A DNA stretch of 64,000 bases from assembly GCA_934555895.1 (NCBI GenBank), contig CAKTFH010000001.1:62001-126000 (forward strand), given 5' to 3'. A model generated the notes under the pieces. That model did not search any database. It worked only from the letters and a program-made list of their open reading frames with translations, and was not told where the DNA came from. This stretch comes from an uncultured Muribaculaceae bacterium. GTDB taxonomy: Bacteria; Bacteroidota; Bacteroidia; Bacteroidales; Muribaculaceae. Position numbers and translations under genes: made by a program. This document shows positions 30,176 through 40,800 of the stretch, piece after piece. Position 1 is the stretch's first letter. Each line of letters opens with the position of its first letter.

Positions 30176-30459
30176 AAAGTTGCTATAATAGCCACAATAT
30201 ATCTCCTCAGGCACATGCATCCCCGCCCCGGCCGCCCACAGGCAGCAGAGGCGGGGATGCATGATTTTTAAGGTTTTGCGCACGATTTAACACTCGTTAA
30301 CCACAAGTGTGCAGAATCTTAAACTTCGTAACACACCGTCTTTATTGAAAATCTTTTTATAAATTGCCGCCGTTTTAAGGTAAATATTTAACATCAGCGA
30401 CTCCGGAAAGCGCTGCAACTCTCCGGTCGGCCGCTAAGGTTTCAACAAAGGTTTTCAAT
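30146..30459. other. Gap between tyrS and the acyl-CoA synthetase
   Basis: 314 bases. The first part holds the AGCTA hairpin and the terminator; the rest (30270-30459) is an AT-rich leader for the next gene without a TAnnTTTG box that I could accept. No gene. Confidence 0.6.
30214..30269 (+). terminator. Intrinsic terminator behind tyrS
   Basis: 14-bp perfect stem CATGCATCCCCGCC / GGCGGGGATGCATG (30214-30227, 30250-30263), followed by ATTTTT. Strong. Confidence 0.9.
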
Positions 30460-32229
30460 ATGATTGAAAGATTTCTCGGGCAGACAGAGTTCTGCGATTA
30501 CGACGATATGGTGCGCAATTTCAAGGTGAAAGTACCCGACAACTTCAATTTCGGATATGATGTGGTCGACGCTTGGGCTGAGGAGGAACCCTCGCGCGAG
30601 GCCCTGCTCTGGACCGACGAGGCCGGAGATGTGCGCCGCTTCACCTTCGGCGAACTCAAACGCCTCACCGACCTCACTGCATCGTTTTTCCAGAGTCTCG
30701 GCATAGGCCGCGGCGACCGCGTGATGCTGATGCTCAAGCGCCACTACCAGTTCTGGCTCGCCATCGTGGCCCTGCACAAGCTCGGTGCGGTGGCTATACC
30801 CGCCACCCACCTCCTCACAGCCGAAGATATCGAATACCGCTGCCACAAAGGCCACATCAAGGCAATAGTGGCCGCCGGCGACGAGCAGATAGTGCGGCAT
30901 GTGCAGGAGGCTCTCGGCCGTTGCCCCGAGGTGAAGACCGTAATCTCCACCGGCCCCGTGATTCCGCAGGGGTGGCTCGATTTCGACAAAGGCGTGGAGA
31001 GTGCGGAGCCTTTCGTGCGCCCCGCCCATGTGAACGACAACTCCGACATAATGCTCCTTTACTTCACATCCGGCACATCGGGCGAGCCCAAGATGGTGGC
31101 CCACGACTTCACCTATCCACTGGGACACATCGCCACCGCATGGTGCTGGCACAACCTGCGCCCCGGCACACTGCACCTCACTGTGGCCGACACCGGATGG
31201 GGCAAAGCCGTGTGGGGCAAGCTCTACGGCCAGTGGATAGCCGGAGCCGATGTGTTTGTCTACGACTTCGACAAATTCGTGCCGGCCGACCTCCTGAAGA
31301 TGATAGAACGATTCCGCATCAACTCGCTGTGCGCGCCTCCCACCGTGTTCCGTTTCATGATACGCGAGGATGTGGGCAAATACGATCTCAGCTCACTGCA
31401 TTACTGCACCATTGCAGGCGAGGCCCTCAACCCGAGCGTGTTCGATCGCTGGAAAAAGCTCACCGGCATATCGCTCATGGAAGGATTCGGCCAGACCGAG
31501 ACCACCCTCACCGTGGGCAACTTCCCCGGCATGACGCCAAAACCGGGCTCGATGGGCAAGCCCAACCCGCAGTACGACATATATGTGGCTGCTCCCGACG
31601 GTACTGAGGCGCCTGTGGGCACCGAGGGCGAGATAGTGATTGCCGCAAGCGATGCATCACACAAACCACTGGGCCTTTTCCGCGAATATCTCGATGACCC
31701 CGAGCTTACAGCAAAAGCCTGGCACGACGGACTCTACCATACCGGTGATATGGCCTGGCGCGATGCCGACGGATATATGTGGTTTGTGGGGCGCAAAGAC
31801 GATGTGATAAAATCATCGGGCTACCGCATCGGGCCGTTCGAAGTGGAGAGCGCATGCCTCACCCATCCGGCAGTGGTGGAATGCGCCATAACGGCCGTGC
31901 CCGACGAGGTGCGCGGCCAGGTGGTGAAGGCCACCATAGTGCTTGCCAAGGATTATGTGCGGAAAGCCGGCCCTGAACTCGTGAAAGAGATACAGAACCA
32001 TGTGAAACGTGTGACAGCTCCATACAAATATCCGCGTGTGATAGAGTTCGTCAACGAGCTTCCAAAGACTATCTCAGGCAAAATACGCCGCGTGGCCATA
32101 CGCGCCACCGACGCCGCGCGCAACGCCGCCCAGAGCGTAATCAACGCCGCCGACTCAGCCGCTAAGGCTGCCAAGGCCGAAAAGGCCGGGCGCAGGCGCC
32201 GCGGAGGCCTAAGCCTCGGCCACAGCTGA
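30460..32229 (+). CDS. AMP-forming acyl-CoA synthetase (acetyl/medium-chain type)
   Basis: Activates a carboxylic acid to acyl-CoA through an acyl-adenylate. 589 residues. Adenylation motifs: YFTSGTSGEPKMV (about 201-213, P-loop), EGFGQTET (A5), DGLYHTGDMAWRDADGY (A7), GRKDDVIKSSGYRIGPFEVE (A8 hinge) and PKTISGKIRR (A10, catalytic Lys near 541). The layout is that of ACSM-like enzymes rather than classical acetyl-CoA synthetase. After residue about 545 a tail rich in Ala and Lys (AARNAAQSVINAADSAAKAA, then KAGRRRRGGLS) is added; it looks disordered and has no family counterpart that I know. The natural acid is not evident. It is a single gene bounded by terminators. Confidence 0.9.
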   Translation: MIERFLGQTEFCDYDDMVRNFKVKVPDNFNFGYDVVDAWAEEEPSREALLWTDEAGDVRRFTFGELKRLTDLTASFFQSLGIGRGDRVMLMLKRHYQFWLAIVALHKLGAVAIPATHLLTAEDIEYRCHKGHIKAIVAAGDEQIVRHVQEALGRCPEVKTVISTGPVIPQGWLDFDKGVESAEPFVRPAHVNDNSDIMLLYFTSGTSGEPKMVAHDFTYPLGHIATAWCWHNLRPGTLHLTVADTGWGKAVWGKLYGQWIAGADVFVYDFDKFVPADLLKMIERFRINSLCAPPTVFRFMIREDVGKYDLSSLHYCTIAGEALNPSVFDRWKKLTGISLMEGFGQTETTLTVGNFPGMTPKPGSMGKPNPQYDIYVAAPDGTEAPVGTEGEIVIAASDASHKPLGLFREYLDDPELTAKAWHDGLYHTGDMAWRDADGYMWFVGRKDDVIKSSGYRIGPFEVESACLTHPAVVECAITAVPDEVRGQVVKATIVLAKDYVRKAGPELVKEIQNHVKRVTAPYKYPRVIEFVNELPKTISGKIRRVAIRATDAARNAAQSVINAADSAAKAAKAEKAGRRRRGGLSLGHS

Positions 32230-32276
32230 ACACCCCTTACCTCATAACTCATAAGCAACTGATACCTGAAAAAGCG

Positions 32277-32315
32277 AAGGCGCGCCGACTGCAACTGCTG
32301 CAATCGGCGCGCCTT
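32277..32315. terminator. Bidirectional hairpin between convergent genes
   Basis: 12-bp stem AAGGCGCGCCGA / TCGGCGCGCCTT with a 15-base loop. It lies 47 bases after the acyl-CoA synthetase and 46 bases after the stop of the minus-strand gene, so it can serve both. Confidence 0.75.
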
Positions 32316-32361
32316 ACTGTTATGGCGGGAAATTTATTTTCCTTTCAAGGGAGCAGTGATT

Positions 32362-35300
32362 TTATTTCACTGCAATCTTGAGCTTGGAAGTGCCGGCCAC
32401 TGCCACGTAGATACCTGCGGGGAGGTTATCGGTCGACAGCGAACCGAAGCCGGTGGCAACCTGTGCGCCGGTCATCGAGTAGATAGCGATGGCAGTGCCG
32501 TCGCACATCACGCTGCTGCCGTCGAAGCGGATGGCCGATGCTGAGTCGGCGCCCACCTCGGTGATGCCCGAAACCTCATGGACTTTCACTACAGCGGTAG
32601 CGGTGGAGCCGAGTGTTGCGACCTCGATGTTGGTGGTACCTTCGGCGAGGGCCCTGAACTCAAGCACAAGCACTCCGTCTACGAAATCCATGCCGGTGCT
32701 CTCGATCACAGCCTCGTCGAAGTTGAGCGAGAGGTCACCTGCTATATCGTCGACTGTGACGGGCTTGCGGCTGTAGATGTTCACCTTCACTGTAAAGACT
32801 TCGCCGGCACGGGCCAGGATTTCGGCCGGTGTGATGAGCAGGTTCGACTCGAAGTAGAGGCGCGGAGTCATGGCGTTGCCCATAGTCCAGGGCTCTTCGA
32901 TTGTTGTGCCGAACACGAAGCCGAGTCCGGTGTAGAAGTCGATGTCGGCCTCATAGCGGTCGATGCTCTTGCCCTCTACCGAGGTAGCGATGTCGGCAAG
33001 GTCGGCCGAAGTGGCTGCCATGGTGTCTGAAGCATAGTTGTCGGCAATGCCGTTCTCAGGCAGAGGCTCTTCATCAGGCTCGAGTCCGATACCGTTGGCG
33101 CTGGTAAGACCCACAATGCGGTGAGCTGTCTCCTGAGTGCCCTCGGGATATGTGAAGCCTTCCACGGCCACCATATTGCCCTTCACGCAAGTCACGCCGG
33201 TCTGGCCGTAGTCGCCGAGAAGCTCACCAAGCACACCGCCGAGAGCGATAGTGCCGTTGAAGCGGTTGGCAGTGGTAGCCTCGAGAGTACCCTCTACGAA
33301 GTTGTTGGCAAGCAGGCCACGCTTGCTGTAGCCGGCCACACCGCCCACGGTGTTGCCGCCTTTCACATCAGCGTCGACATGGCAGTTGGAGATGGTGATG
33401 TCGGCATCCACCCAGCCGGCTATGCCGCCTACATAAGATGCAGCCTCGACATGGCCGCTGAATGCACATGCATTGACTACGGAACCGGTAAACATGGCAC
33501 CTGCGATACCGCCCACACCCTCGGTGGCGCCGGGAGCCACAATATCCGTGCCGGTAACGAAACAGCCGGAGATGGAAGCGAGGTTGGTGATCTGACCTGC
33601 AATAGCACCGAGCTTACCGTCGAAGCCGGCAGCGCCGTTGACTGTGCCACCGATTACGTTAACATCCTGGATAGTGGTATGGAAGCCGTTGGCAACCAGG
33701 AAGCCTGCATAGTTCTGTGTCGATGAGAGATTCATCACAGGGTTGAGCAGGGTAAGGTTCCTGATTACAGCACCCTTGCCGGCCGAAGCCTCAGCGGTGC
33801 GCGAGAAGAGGCCGAGCATCGAGTTTTCCGACGAAATCGAAAGATTGCTGATGGTGTGGCCCCGACCGTCGAGTGTGCCGCTGAAGTTCTCGATAGGAGT
33901 GGTGTTGAAACCAGACATGTCGATGTCGCGGGTGAGCACGTAGCTTGCCGAAAGATTGTCGGCAATGAGACGCACCTGAGCGGGAGAGTAGATTTCATAC
34001 GGATTTTCGGGAGTACCCTCGCCTGCTGCAAAACGCTCGAAAGGAAGGTCATAATAGTCCTGTGAGATAGCTCCATTATTATTCCATGTCACGCTTAAAC
34101 GGGGATGAGCGCCATCGATTATGTTGATCGATCCAAGAATGCCTTTCTCTTCATTGGGGATAAGATGGAGAATCCATTCACCGGTCTTGCCATCTACAAG
34201 GAGAAATTCTTCCTGTGTCTGAGTGCTGCCGCCGTCATAATCATTATAACGCTTCAAAAGCACCATATACTCAATATCCTCATCATTGTCAAACAGATAT
34301 GGATTGAGAGCCGCCTGCATTATATTCATAAATGTTACAGCGACATCCTCGCCTAAAGGCAGGCGGTCGACACGCACGAGTTTGCCCTCCTCGTCGAACC
34401 ACACCACTTTCTTGAGCACATTGAAATTTTCATCGAGCTCATAGTCGCTCTCAATCGTTTCACAGCAATAAAGCACACGGCCGCCGATGCTCACTCGATT
34501 CATGTTGGCCATAAGCTTATGCCCTTCGAAGTTCTGGGGAATAGCAAAAAGCTCTTCACCGGTTTTGGGATTGACAAAGCTGAAATAATAGAGATTATCC
34601 TGAAGATAAACCACTACCACCTGAGTGGGACGATTTGGCACATCGTCAACAAACAATATGTTGTCGGCATTCTCGGCAATGGTATGCACCATATTGCCGT
34701 CGGCATCATAATAGCGATAGGCGATATTCTGCATGTCGGCGGTCTTGGTCATGTCGAAACTGCGCACCACAAAGCCTTTGATTTCAGCGTAACCGCCGCC
34801 GGCAGGCACTTCTATATCAATATCGTTCAGATAATCCAGCGAGCCGATATCGTAGTATGTATAATTGGCGTCGGGGTTCTGAGGCGTAGGCACACGTGTC
34901 TCACCCACAAGTGTAGCTGCCGACGACGAGGGGGTATCGAGACGGTAAGTGGTTATAAGCAGATTATTGTCGGGAGTGGCACTCTCGTCGATATTTGTAA
35001 AATCAGGGTCAGTGGGGAGAAGGTCAGGATTGTAACCCAGAGGATTCACAAAGAAGGGCTTCTCATATTCCACATATGTTATGTATGGCACATCGGAGTT
35101 GGAATAAGAGCCTACATACGAACCACCCTTGTATATGAAAATGCAAGGCACTTCAGCCTCCACATTGCCGGGCCAACAGTTCATACGTATGTCATGTTCC
35201 ACAATGACCTGAGGCTGACCCCATCCGCCTTTCTTGTAGGTCTTGAGATTCATAGCGTATGCATTGGCCAGATCTATAGGACTATCGAATAGATCTGCAT

Positions 35301-36036
35301 CCGGCTCCACCATATTAGCGAAAGTGATATAGTAGTTCTCCGAGAAACGGTCCTGAGGCAGATTGATAGCATCGACGATATAGCCGTCGAAAGTCTGGAT
35401 AACTCTGTCAGTACCGTCTTCATCTTTGGCTCCGCCTATCTGATAGACATCTGTAGTTATTATAGAGCCGTAACCTACAGCAGGGTTTGACTGCTTATAG
35501 ATGGTGATTTCGTATTTACTGTCGGAATTGAAGAAGCTACGTGAAACTTCAGCACCGATTTCCAGAGAGTTTACCCGCTTGATTTTTTCATCAGGCTCGA
35601 AGGCATCCTGCACTGTGCCTATGAGCTTGAAATTACTATCGTAAACAGTATAGGAAAAACCGGTAATCATTGTCTCCGTGTAATACTCATGCTTCACTTC
35701 TTCAAAAGTGGGGGATCCTGACGCATACCATATGGTGCCGTCGGGACCATCGAGAAATGTATATGATCTGCCTCCGGTCACCGTCTGCGAAGGTTCCGGC
35801 GAAGCCTTGCGCAGGCCATTGGCTGAAGAGCCTCCGAAAAACATCTCGGCCATTGCAATCTCCATTTCCGAAGGCTTGGCCTTGTATGCATGTGGGAAAG
35901 GATTGTCAGCTGTAGGCATGCCCTTTATATGGGCACCTTCAGGCAGGGTGACAGCCTGAGCCGAAACAGTTCCCAAGGCAAACAATGCGCCCGCCATTGC
36001 CGGCGCAGCGCATAATTTCAGTAGATTTTGAACCAT
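32362..36036 (-). CDS. Large secreted protein with GLUG-like repeats and T9SS-like tail
   Basis: 1224 residues. Signal peptide (1-28, ending SAQA). Residues 30-665 are beta-rich, with Tyr/Asp-rich stretches and no fold I can name. At 672-693 the words GEGTPENPYEIYSPAQVRLIAD open a right-handed-beta-helix-like region of the type that starts many Bacteroidales surface proteins; it continues with GLUG-type repeats (GTLDGRGHTISNLSI at 720-734, GVGGIAGAMFTGSV 840-853, YVGGIAGWVDAD 868-879, TVGGVAGYS 896-904). A beta domain of about 1060-1150 follows. The last about 65 residues (IAIYSMTGAQV, then LPAGIYVAVAGTSKLKIAVK) fit a T9SS type A sorting domain. So it is probably a surface adhesin- or carbohydrate-related protein; no enzyme motif is visible. 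Confidence 0.8.
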   Translation of the reverse strand: MVQNLLKLCAAPAMAGALFALGTVSAQAVTLPEGAHIKGMPTADNPFPHAYKAKPSEMEIAMAEMFFGGSSANGLRKASPEPSQTVTGGRSYTFLDGPDGTIWYASGSPTFEEVKHEYYTETMITGFSYTVYDSNFKLIGTVQDAFEPDEKIKRVNSLEIGAEVSRSFFNSDSKYEITIYKQSNPAVGYGSIITTDVYQIGGAKDEDGTDRVIQTFDGYIVDAINLPQDRFSENYYITFANMVEPDADLFDSPIDLANAYAMNLKTYKKGGWGQPQVIVEHDIRMNCWPGNVEAEVPCIFIYKGGSYVGSYSNSDVPYITYVEYEKPFFVNPLGYNPDLLPTDPDFTNIDESATPDNNLLITTYRLDTPSSSAATLVGETRVPTPQNPDANYTYYDIGSLDYLNDIDIEVPAGGGYAEIKGFVVRSFDMTKTADMQNIAYRYYDADGNMVHTIAENADNILFVDDVPNRPTQVVVVYLQDNLYYFSFVNPKTGEELFAIPQNFEGHKLMANMNRVSIGGRVLYCCETIESDYELDENFNVLKKVVWFDEEGKLVRVDRLPLGEDVAVTFMNIMQAALNPYLFDNDEDIEYMVLLKRYNDYDGGSTQTQEEFLLVDGKTGEWILHLIPNEEKGILGSINIIDGAHPRLSVTWNNNGAISQDYYDLPFERFAAGEGTPENPYEIYSPAQVRLIADNLSASYVLTRDIDMSGFNTTPIENFSGTLDGRGHTISNLSISSENSMLGLFSRTAEASAGKGAVIRNLTLLNPVMNLSSTQNYAGFLVANGFHTTIQDVNVIGGTVNGAAGFDGKLGAIAGQITNLASISGCFVTGTDIVAPGATEGVGGIAGAMFTGSVVNACAFSGHVEAASYVGGIAGWVDADITISNCHVDADVKGGNTVGGVAGYSKRGLLANNFVEGTLEATTANRFNGTIALGGVLGELLGDYGQTGVTCVKGNMVAVEGFTYPEGTQETAHRIVGLTSANGIGLEPDEEPLPENGIADNYASDTMAATSADLADIATSVEGKSIDRYEADIDFYTGLGFVFGTTIEEPWTMGNAMTPRLYFESNLLITPAEILARAGEVFTVKVNIYSRKPVTVDDIAGDLSLNFDEAVIESTGMDFVDGVLVLEFRALAEGTTNIEVATLGSTATAVVKVHEVSGITEVGADSASAIRFDGSSVMCDGTAIAIYSMTGAQVATGFGSLSTDNLPAGIYVAVAGTSKLKIAVK

Positions 36037-36219
36037 TAGGAAAAAATAAGGGTTAAAGATTTATGTGATATTGATATTTTTCAAGTCGTCACGACTAATC
36101 GAATGTGAATAAAAACAACATTTTCTTCACATCAGTGCGTCAGTAGCCGCAGCATTCATTTTTATGCATATATACCGCATATAATCGCAAAACGCAAGCC
36201 ACAGCGTTGGAAACCAACG

Positions 36220-36250
36220 CAAAGTTACGGTTTCTCAGGCTATTGAGCAA
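36220..36250 (-). promoter_or_regulatory. Promoter of the large secreted protein gene
   Basis: Minus-strand TTG (36250-36248), 20 bases, TAACTTTG (36227-36220). The spacing fits. Confidence 0.7.
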
Positions 36251-36440
36251 CATTTTGCTGCAGCACACTCCCCATTTGAGGCCATTTTAATGTCTTTTAA
36301 CCACCTGAGGCCGCAAATAGCATCTTCACCCGTGCGCCCGAGCCTCTATACCGACGATGGTTCAGGATGAGGTTGACAGAACGCAAAATCGGTTCAAAAA
36401 ATATGTTTTACAGCACTAAATCTTGTTAAAGATGCCAAAT

Positions 36441-36458
36441 ATATGATTTATATCATAT
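36441..36458. promoter_or_regulatory. Candidate operator, 7-bp palindrome with TTAT spacer
   Basis: ATATGAT, TTAT, ATCATAT. Its end lies one base before the -33 region of the efflux promoter, the usual place for a repressor or activator site. The regulator is not in the window (the AraC protein at 19117 is far away). Confidence 0.55.
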
Positions 36459-36459
36459 C

Positions 36460-36487
36460 TTGATTGGTCCATATATTGGTAATTTTG
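36460..36487 (+). promoter_or_regulatory. Promoter of the RND efflux operon
   Basis: TTG (36460-36462), 17 bases, TAATTTTG (36480-36487). The -7 box is a full match; the -33 spacing is slightly short. ATTGGT occurs twice between them. Confidence 0.65.
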
Positions 36488-36644
36488 CACAAGATTTTAT
36501 ACCTCAGCCACTATAGTACTCGTGACTGACGCTCCGGTAAAGCCCGACTAGCACACTCACGGGCCATTGCGTAAACGCATAAAGCACTGACACACAGAAC
36601 AACAAAAATCGTAACAACATAAGGTATCAAAAAACGTAACGACA

Positions 36645-37805
36645 ATGAAGAAATGCAAAGTTCAGTCACTCGCCGCCATCATGGCCACATCGGCGACAGT
36701 GCTTACATTGGCATCTTGCGGAAAGAAAGACGCCCAGCAGATGCCCGACATGACACCCGCTATCGCCACCGTGACGGTGGAACCGGCCACAGCCGACCTC
36801 TCCACGGCCTATGCAGCCACAATCAAGGGCAAGACCGATGTGGAGGTGCGCCCCCTCGTGAGCGGCTTCATCACCAAGGTTTGTGTAGACGAAGGCGACT
36901 TCGTGCGTAAAGGACAGACCCTTTTCACCCTCGACCAGGTGCAGTATCAGGCAGCCGTAGACCAGGCCGCCGCCGCTGTCAACTCGGCGCGCACCGCCGT
37001 GAAGACATCGCGCCTCACAGCTGCAAACAAACAGAAACTTTTCGACAAGAATATCATCAGCGAGTATGAGAACCAGCTCGCCAAAAATCAGCTCGCACAG
37101 AGCGAGGCTTCTCTGGCTCAGGCCAACGCAGCACTCACCAATGCGAAGAAGAACCTTAGCTACACCGTAGTCACCGCTCCCTCCGACGGTTTCGTGGGCT
37201 CCATCCCCAACCGTGAAGGTTCGCTCGCATCGCCCTCGATGGTGCAGCCCCTCACCACAGTGAGCGACAACTCAGACATCTACGCCTACTTCTCGCTCAA
37301 CGAGAAAGATATCCTCGAGATGACCGACGGCGGCAAGAAGAGCCTCAATCAGGCCATCGCCGAGATGCCCGCAGTGCAGCTCATGCTCTCCGACGGCACC
37401 GTATATCCCGAGACAGGCCAGGTAGCCACCGTGAGCGGCGTAATCAACAACACCACCGGCTCGGCCAACGTGCGCGCCCGCTTCAAGAACCTCAACGGCA
37501 TGCTCCGCAGCGGCTCCACAGGCCAGATTCTCGTGCCCGTGCACATGGACAGCGTAATCCTCATACCACAGAAGGCAGCCTTCGAGGTGCAGGACCGCAA
37601 GTTTGTCTACACCGTCAACGACAGCTCCAAGACTGTGACCACCCCCATCACCGTAGCACCGCAGAACGACGGTCAGAGCTACATCGTGACCTCAGGTCTC
37701 GACAAAGGCCAGCGTGTGGTGGTGGAAGGCGTGGGCAACAAAGTGCGCCCCGACATGGTCATCAAACCCATCGACGCCTCACAGGCAACAACTCCCCAGC
37801 AGTAA
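36645..37805 (+). CDS. RND efflux periplasmic adaptor lipoprotein
   Basis: 386 residues of the AcrA/MexA membrane-fusion family. The start MKKCKVQSLAAIMATSATVL, then TLASC with Cys25 in a lipobox, makes it a lipoprotein of the inner membrane facing the periplasm. Then come the barrel-sandwich half (DVEVRPLVSGFITKVCVDEGD, read in parts), an alpha-hairpin (about 105-165, Ala/Gln/Lys-rich) that contacts the outer channel, the second half-motif (TAPSDGFVGSIPNREGSL) and a beta-barrel and membrane-proximal domain. It is the first gene of the adaptor-pump-channel operon. The pump gene starts 72 bases later. Confidence 0.93.
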   Translation: MKKCKVQSLAAIMATSATVLTLASCGKKDAQQMPDMTPAIATVTVEPATADLSTAYAATIKGKTDVEVRPLVSGFITKVCVDEGDFVRKGQTLFTLDQVQYQAAVDQAAAAVNSARTAVKTSRLTAANKQKLFDKNIISEYENQLAKNQLAQSEASLAQANAALTNAKKNLSYTVVTAPSDGFVGSIPNREGSLASPSMVQPLTTVSDNSDIYAYFSLNEKDILEMTDGGKKSLNQAIAEMPAVQLMLSDGTVYPETGQVATVSGVINNTTGSANVRARFKNLNGMLRSGSTGQILVPVHMDSVILIPQKAAFEVQDRKFVYTVNDSSKTVTTPITVAPQNDGQSYIVTSGLDKGQRVVVEGVGNKVRPDMVIKPIDASQATTPQQ

Positions 37806-37877
37806 TCAGCGGATATTCCGCGCTGCGCATCACACATTATCATTTCATTAAACATCAGGAAACACAATTCCACAGAG

Positions 37878-40800
37878 ATGAAGTTAGATACATTCATTAA
37901 CCGCCCGGTACTCTCCACGGTTATATCAATATTCATTGTGCTGCTGGGACTCATCGGCCTGTCATCGCTGCCGGTGACACAGTATCCCGACATCGCACCT
38001 CCTACTATCTCGGTGAGCACCACCTATGCCGGCGCCAACGCCCAGGCCGTGCTCAACTCGGTCATCGCGCCTCTCGAGGAGTCGATCAACGGCGCCGAGG
38101 GCATGACCTACATCGAATCAACAGCCACCAACACCGGTTCGGCCACCATCAACGTGCACTTCAAGCAGGGCTTCGACCCCGACATGGCAGCAGTGGATGT
38201 GCAGAACCGTGTGGCCAAGGCACAGAACCTCCTCCCCTCCGAAGTGCTCCAGGTGGGCGTGCTCACCCAGAAACGCCAGAGCTCAATGCTCGTGGGCGTG
38301 GCACTATATTCGCCCGACGACTCCTACGACAACGAGTTCCTCGACAACTACCTGAAGATTAATGTCATCCCCGTGCTCCAGCGTGTGCAGGGCGTGGGCG
38401 ATGTGATGGGCTTCGGCGGCGACTACTCCATGCGTATATGGCTCAAGCCCGAGGTAATGGCCCAGTACGGCCTCAACCCCAGCGATGTGGCGGCAGCCCT
38501 GAGAGACCAGAACATCGAGGCCGCTCCCGGCTCGTTCGGCGCACAGGGTAACCAGAGCTTCCAGTACACTATGAAGTATCGCGGACGCTACTCCACTCCC
38601 GAAGAGTTCGAGAACATCGTGATACGCGCCACCCCGAACGGCGAGGTGCTCTACCTCAAGGATGTGGCCGATGTGGAGCTCGGCAAGGTTACATACGAAT
38701 ACGGCTCGTCGCTCAACGGCCACCCCGGCACAGTGTGCATGGTGTTCCAGACAGCAGGCTCCAACGCCACACAGATTATCAACGACTGTCTCGAGCAGGT
38801 GAAGATACTCGAGAAAGACCTCCCCGAAGGCCTCGAGTTCGCCATCCCGATGAACAACAACGACTTCCTCTACGCCTCCATCGACAAGGTGGTGCACACC
38901 CTCATTGAGGCGTTCATCCTGGTGTTCGTGGTTGTATACATCTTCCTGCAGGATCTCCGCTCCACCATCATCCCCGCCATCGCCATACCTGTGGCCCTTG
39001 TGGGTACATTCTTCGTGCTTAAGATCATCGGCTTCTCGCTCAACCTCATCACCCTCTCGGCCCTCGTGCTCGCCATCGCCATCGTTGTCGACGACGCCAT
39101 TGTGGTCGTCGAGGCCGTGCATGCCAAACTTGACGCCGGATATAAGAACCCACGCAAAGCGTCGATCGACGCCATGAACGAAATCGGCGGCGCCATCGTG
39201 TCGATCACCCTTGTGATGATGCTGGTGTTCATCCCCGTGTCGTTCATGCCCGGCACCGCAGGTGTGTTCTATCAGCAGTTCGGTATCACCATGGCCATCG
39301 CCATCGGTTTCTCTGCTCTGAACGCCCTCACCCTGTCGCCTGCCCTCTGCGCCGTGTTCCTCAAGCCCCACACCGACGGCGACGGCAAGAAAAAGAATTT
39401 CGTGAAACGCTTCCATTCGTGGTTCAACGTGATGTACGACGCCCAGCTCGAGCACTATAAGAAAGGAGTGGGTTTCTTCATCCGCCACAAAGTCACCGCG
39501 GCAGCCATCGTGGCAGCCAGTGTGGGCGTGCTCGTGTGGTTCATGAGCACCACGCCTACAGCCCTCGTGCCCAACGAAGATACCGGCACGTTCTTCGTGA
39601 TGGTCGACATGCCCCCGGGCACCTCGCAGGAGCGCACCATCGAGACCATGAAGCAGGTCGACGACATCCTCAAGGAGTTCCCCGCAGTGGAGTTCCGTCA
39701 GGAAATCGCAGGCTACAGCTTCATTGCCGGTGCCGGTCCCACATACGGTGCATTCATCGTCAAGCTCAAGGACTGGAGCCAGCGCGACAAGAAGACCGAG
39801 AGCGTCGACGCCCTCATAACGCAGTTCTACGGAGCCGCCAACCAGAAGATTAAGGACGGCCGCGTCATCGCGTTCGCACCCCCTATGATCACGGGGTACT
39901 CGGCCACCAACGGTTTCGAGCTCAAGATGCAGGACAAGACCGGCGGCGACATCAACGCCTTCTTCGCCGTGGTGCAGAACTTCCTGGCACAGCTCAACGC
40001 CCAGCCTGAAATCCAGATGGCCTACACCACCTTCAACCCCACCTTCCCGCAGTACCGCGTAGACATAGACGCCGCCAAGGCACAGCAGGCAGGCCTCAGC
40101 ACATCGGCCATCATCTCCGCACTGCAGGGCTACTACGGTTCGATGTACGTGAGCAACTTCAACCGCTTCGGCAAAATCTACCGAGTGATGGTGCAGTCGG
40201 CTCCCGAAGCACGCGTGTCGCCCGAGACACTGCGCAACATCAAGGTGCGCGGCAACAACGGCACCATGGCGTCGCTCGACAACTACGTGACCCTCACCAA
40301 GGTCTACGGTCCCGACCTCCTGAACCGATTCAACCTCTTCCAGTCGATTGCCGTGACCGGTAACCCCGCACAGGGCTACTCGTCGGGCCAGGCTCTGGAG
40401 GCCATCGAGCGTGTGGCACAGGAGACCCTCCCCACCGGCTACGGTTACGAGTACTCGGGTATGACCCGCGAGGAGGGCAACAGCTCGTCGAACGCCACAG
40501 CGGTGATTTTCGGCCTCTGCCTCCTGTTCGTCTACCTTCTGCTATCGGCACAGTATGAGAGCTACATCCTCCCGTGGGCTGTGATTCTCTCCATTCCGTT
40601 CGGCCTCATGGGCTCGTTCGCCTTCGCCAAGATGTTCGGCATCTCCAACAACATCTATCTGCAGATTGCACTCATCATGCTTATCGGCCTTCTGGCCAAG
40701 AACGCCATCCTCATCGTGGAGTTCGCCCTCGAACGCCGCCGCACGGGCATGTCGATAATCAACGCCGCCATCGCCGGCGCCGCAGCCCGTCTGCGTCCTA

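Larger units (their letters stand above)
36037..36644. other. Divergent control region between the large secreted protein and the efflux operon
   Basis: 608 bases without a gene. On the minus strand the promoter at 36220-36250 leaves a leader of about 180 bases. On the plus strand lies a palindrome (36441-36458), the efflux promoter (36460-36487) and a leader of about 150 bases. The stretch 36251-36440 shows no clear element. Confidence 0.65.

Noticed and set aside
38304-39488. 394-codon minus-strand frame opposite the RND pump
   Set aside because: A shadow of the GC-rich pump gene; very rich in His, Glu and Val without motif.
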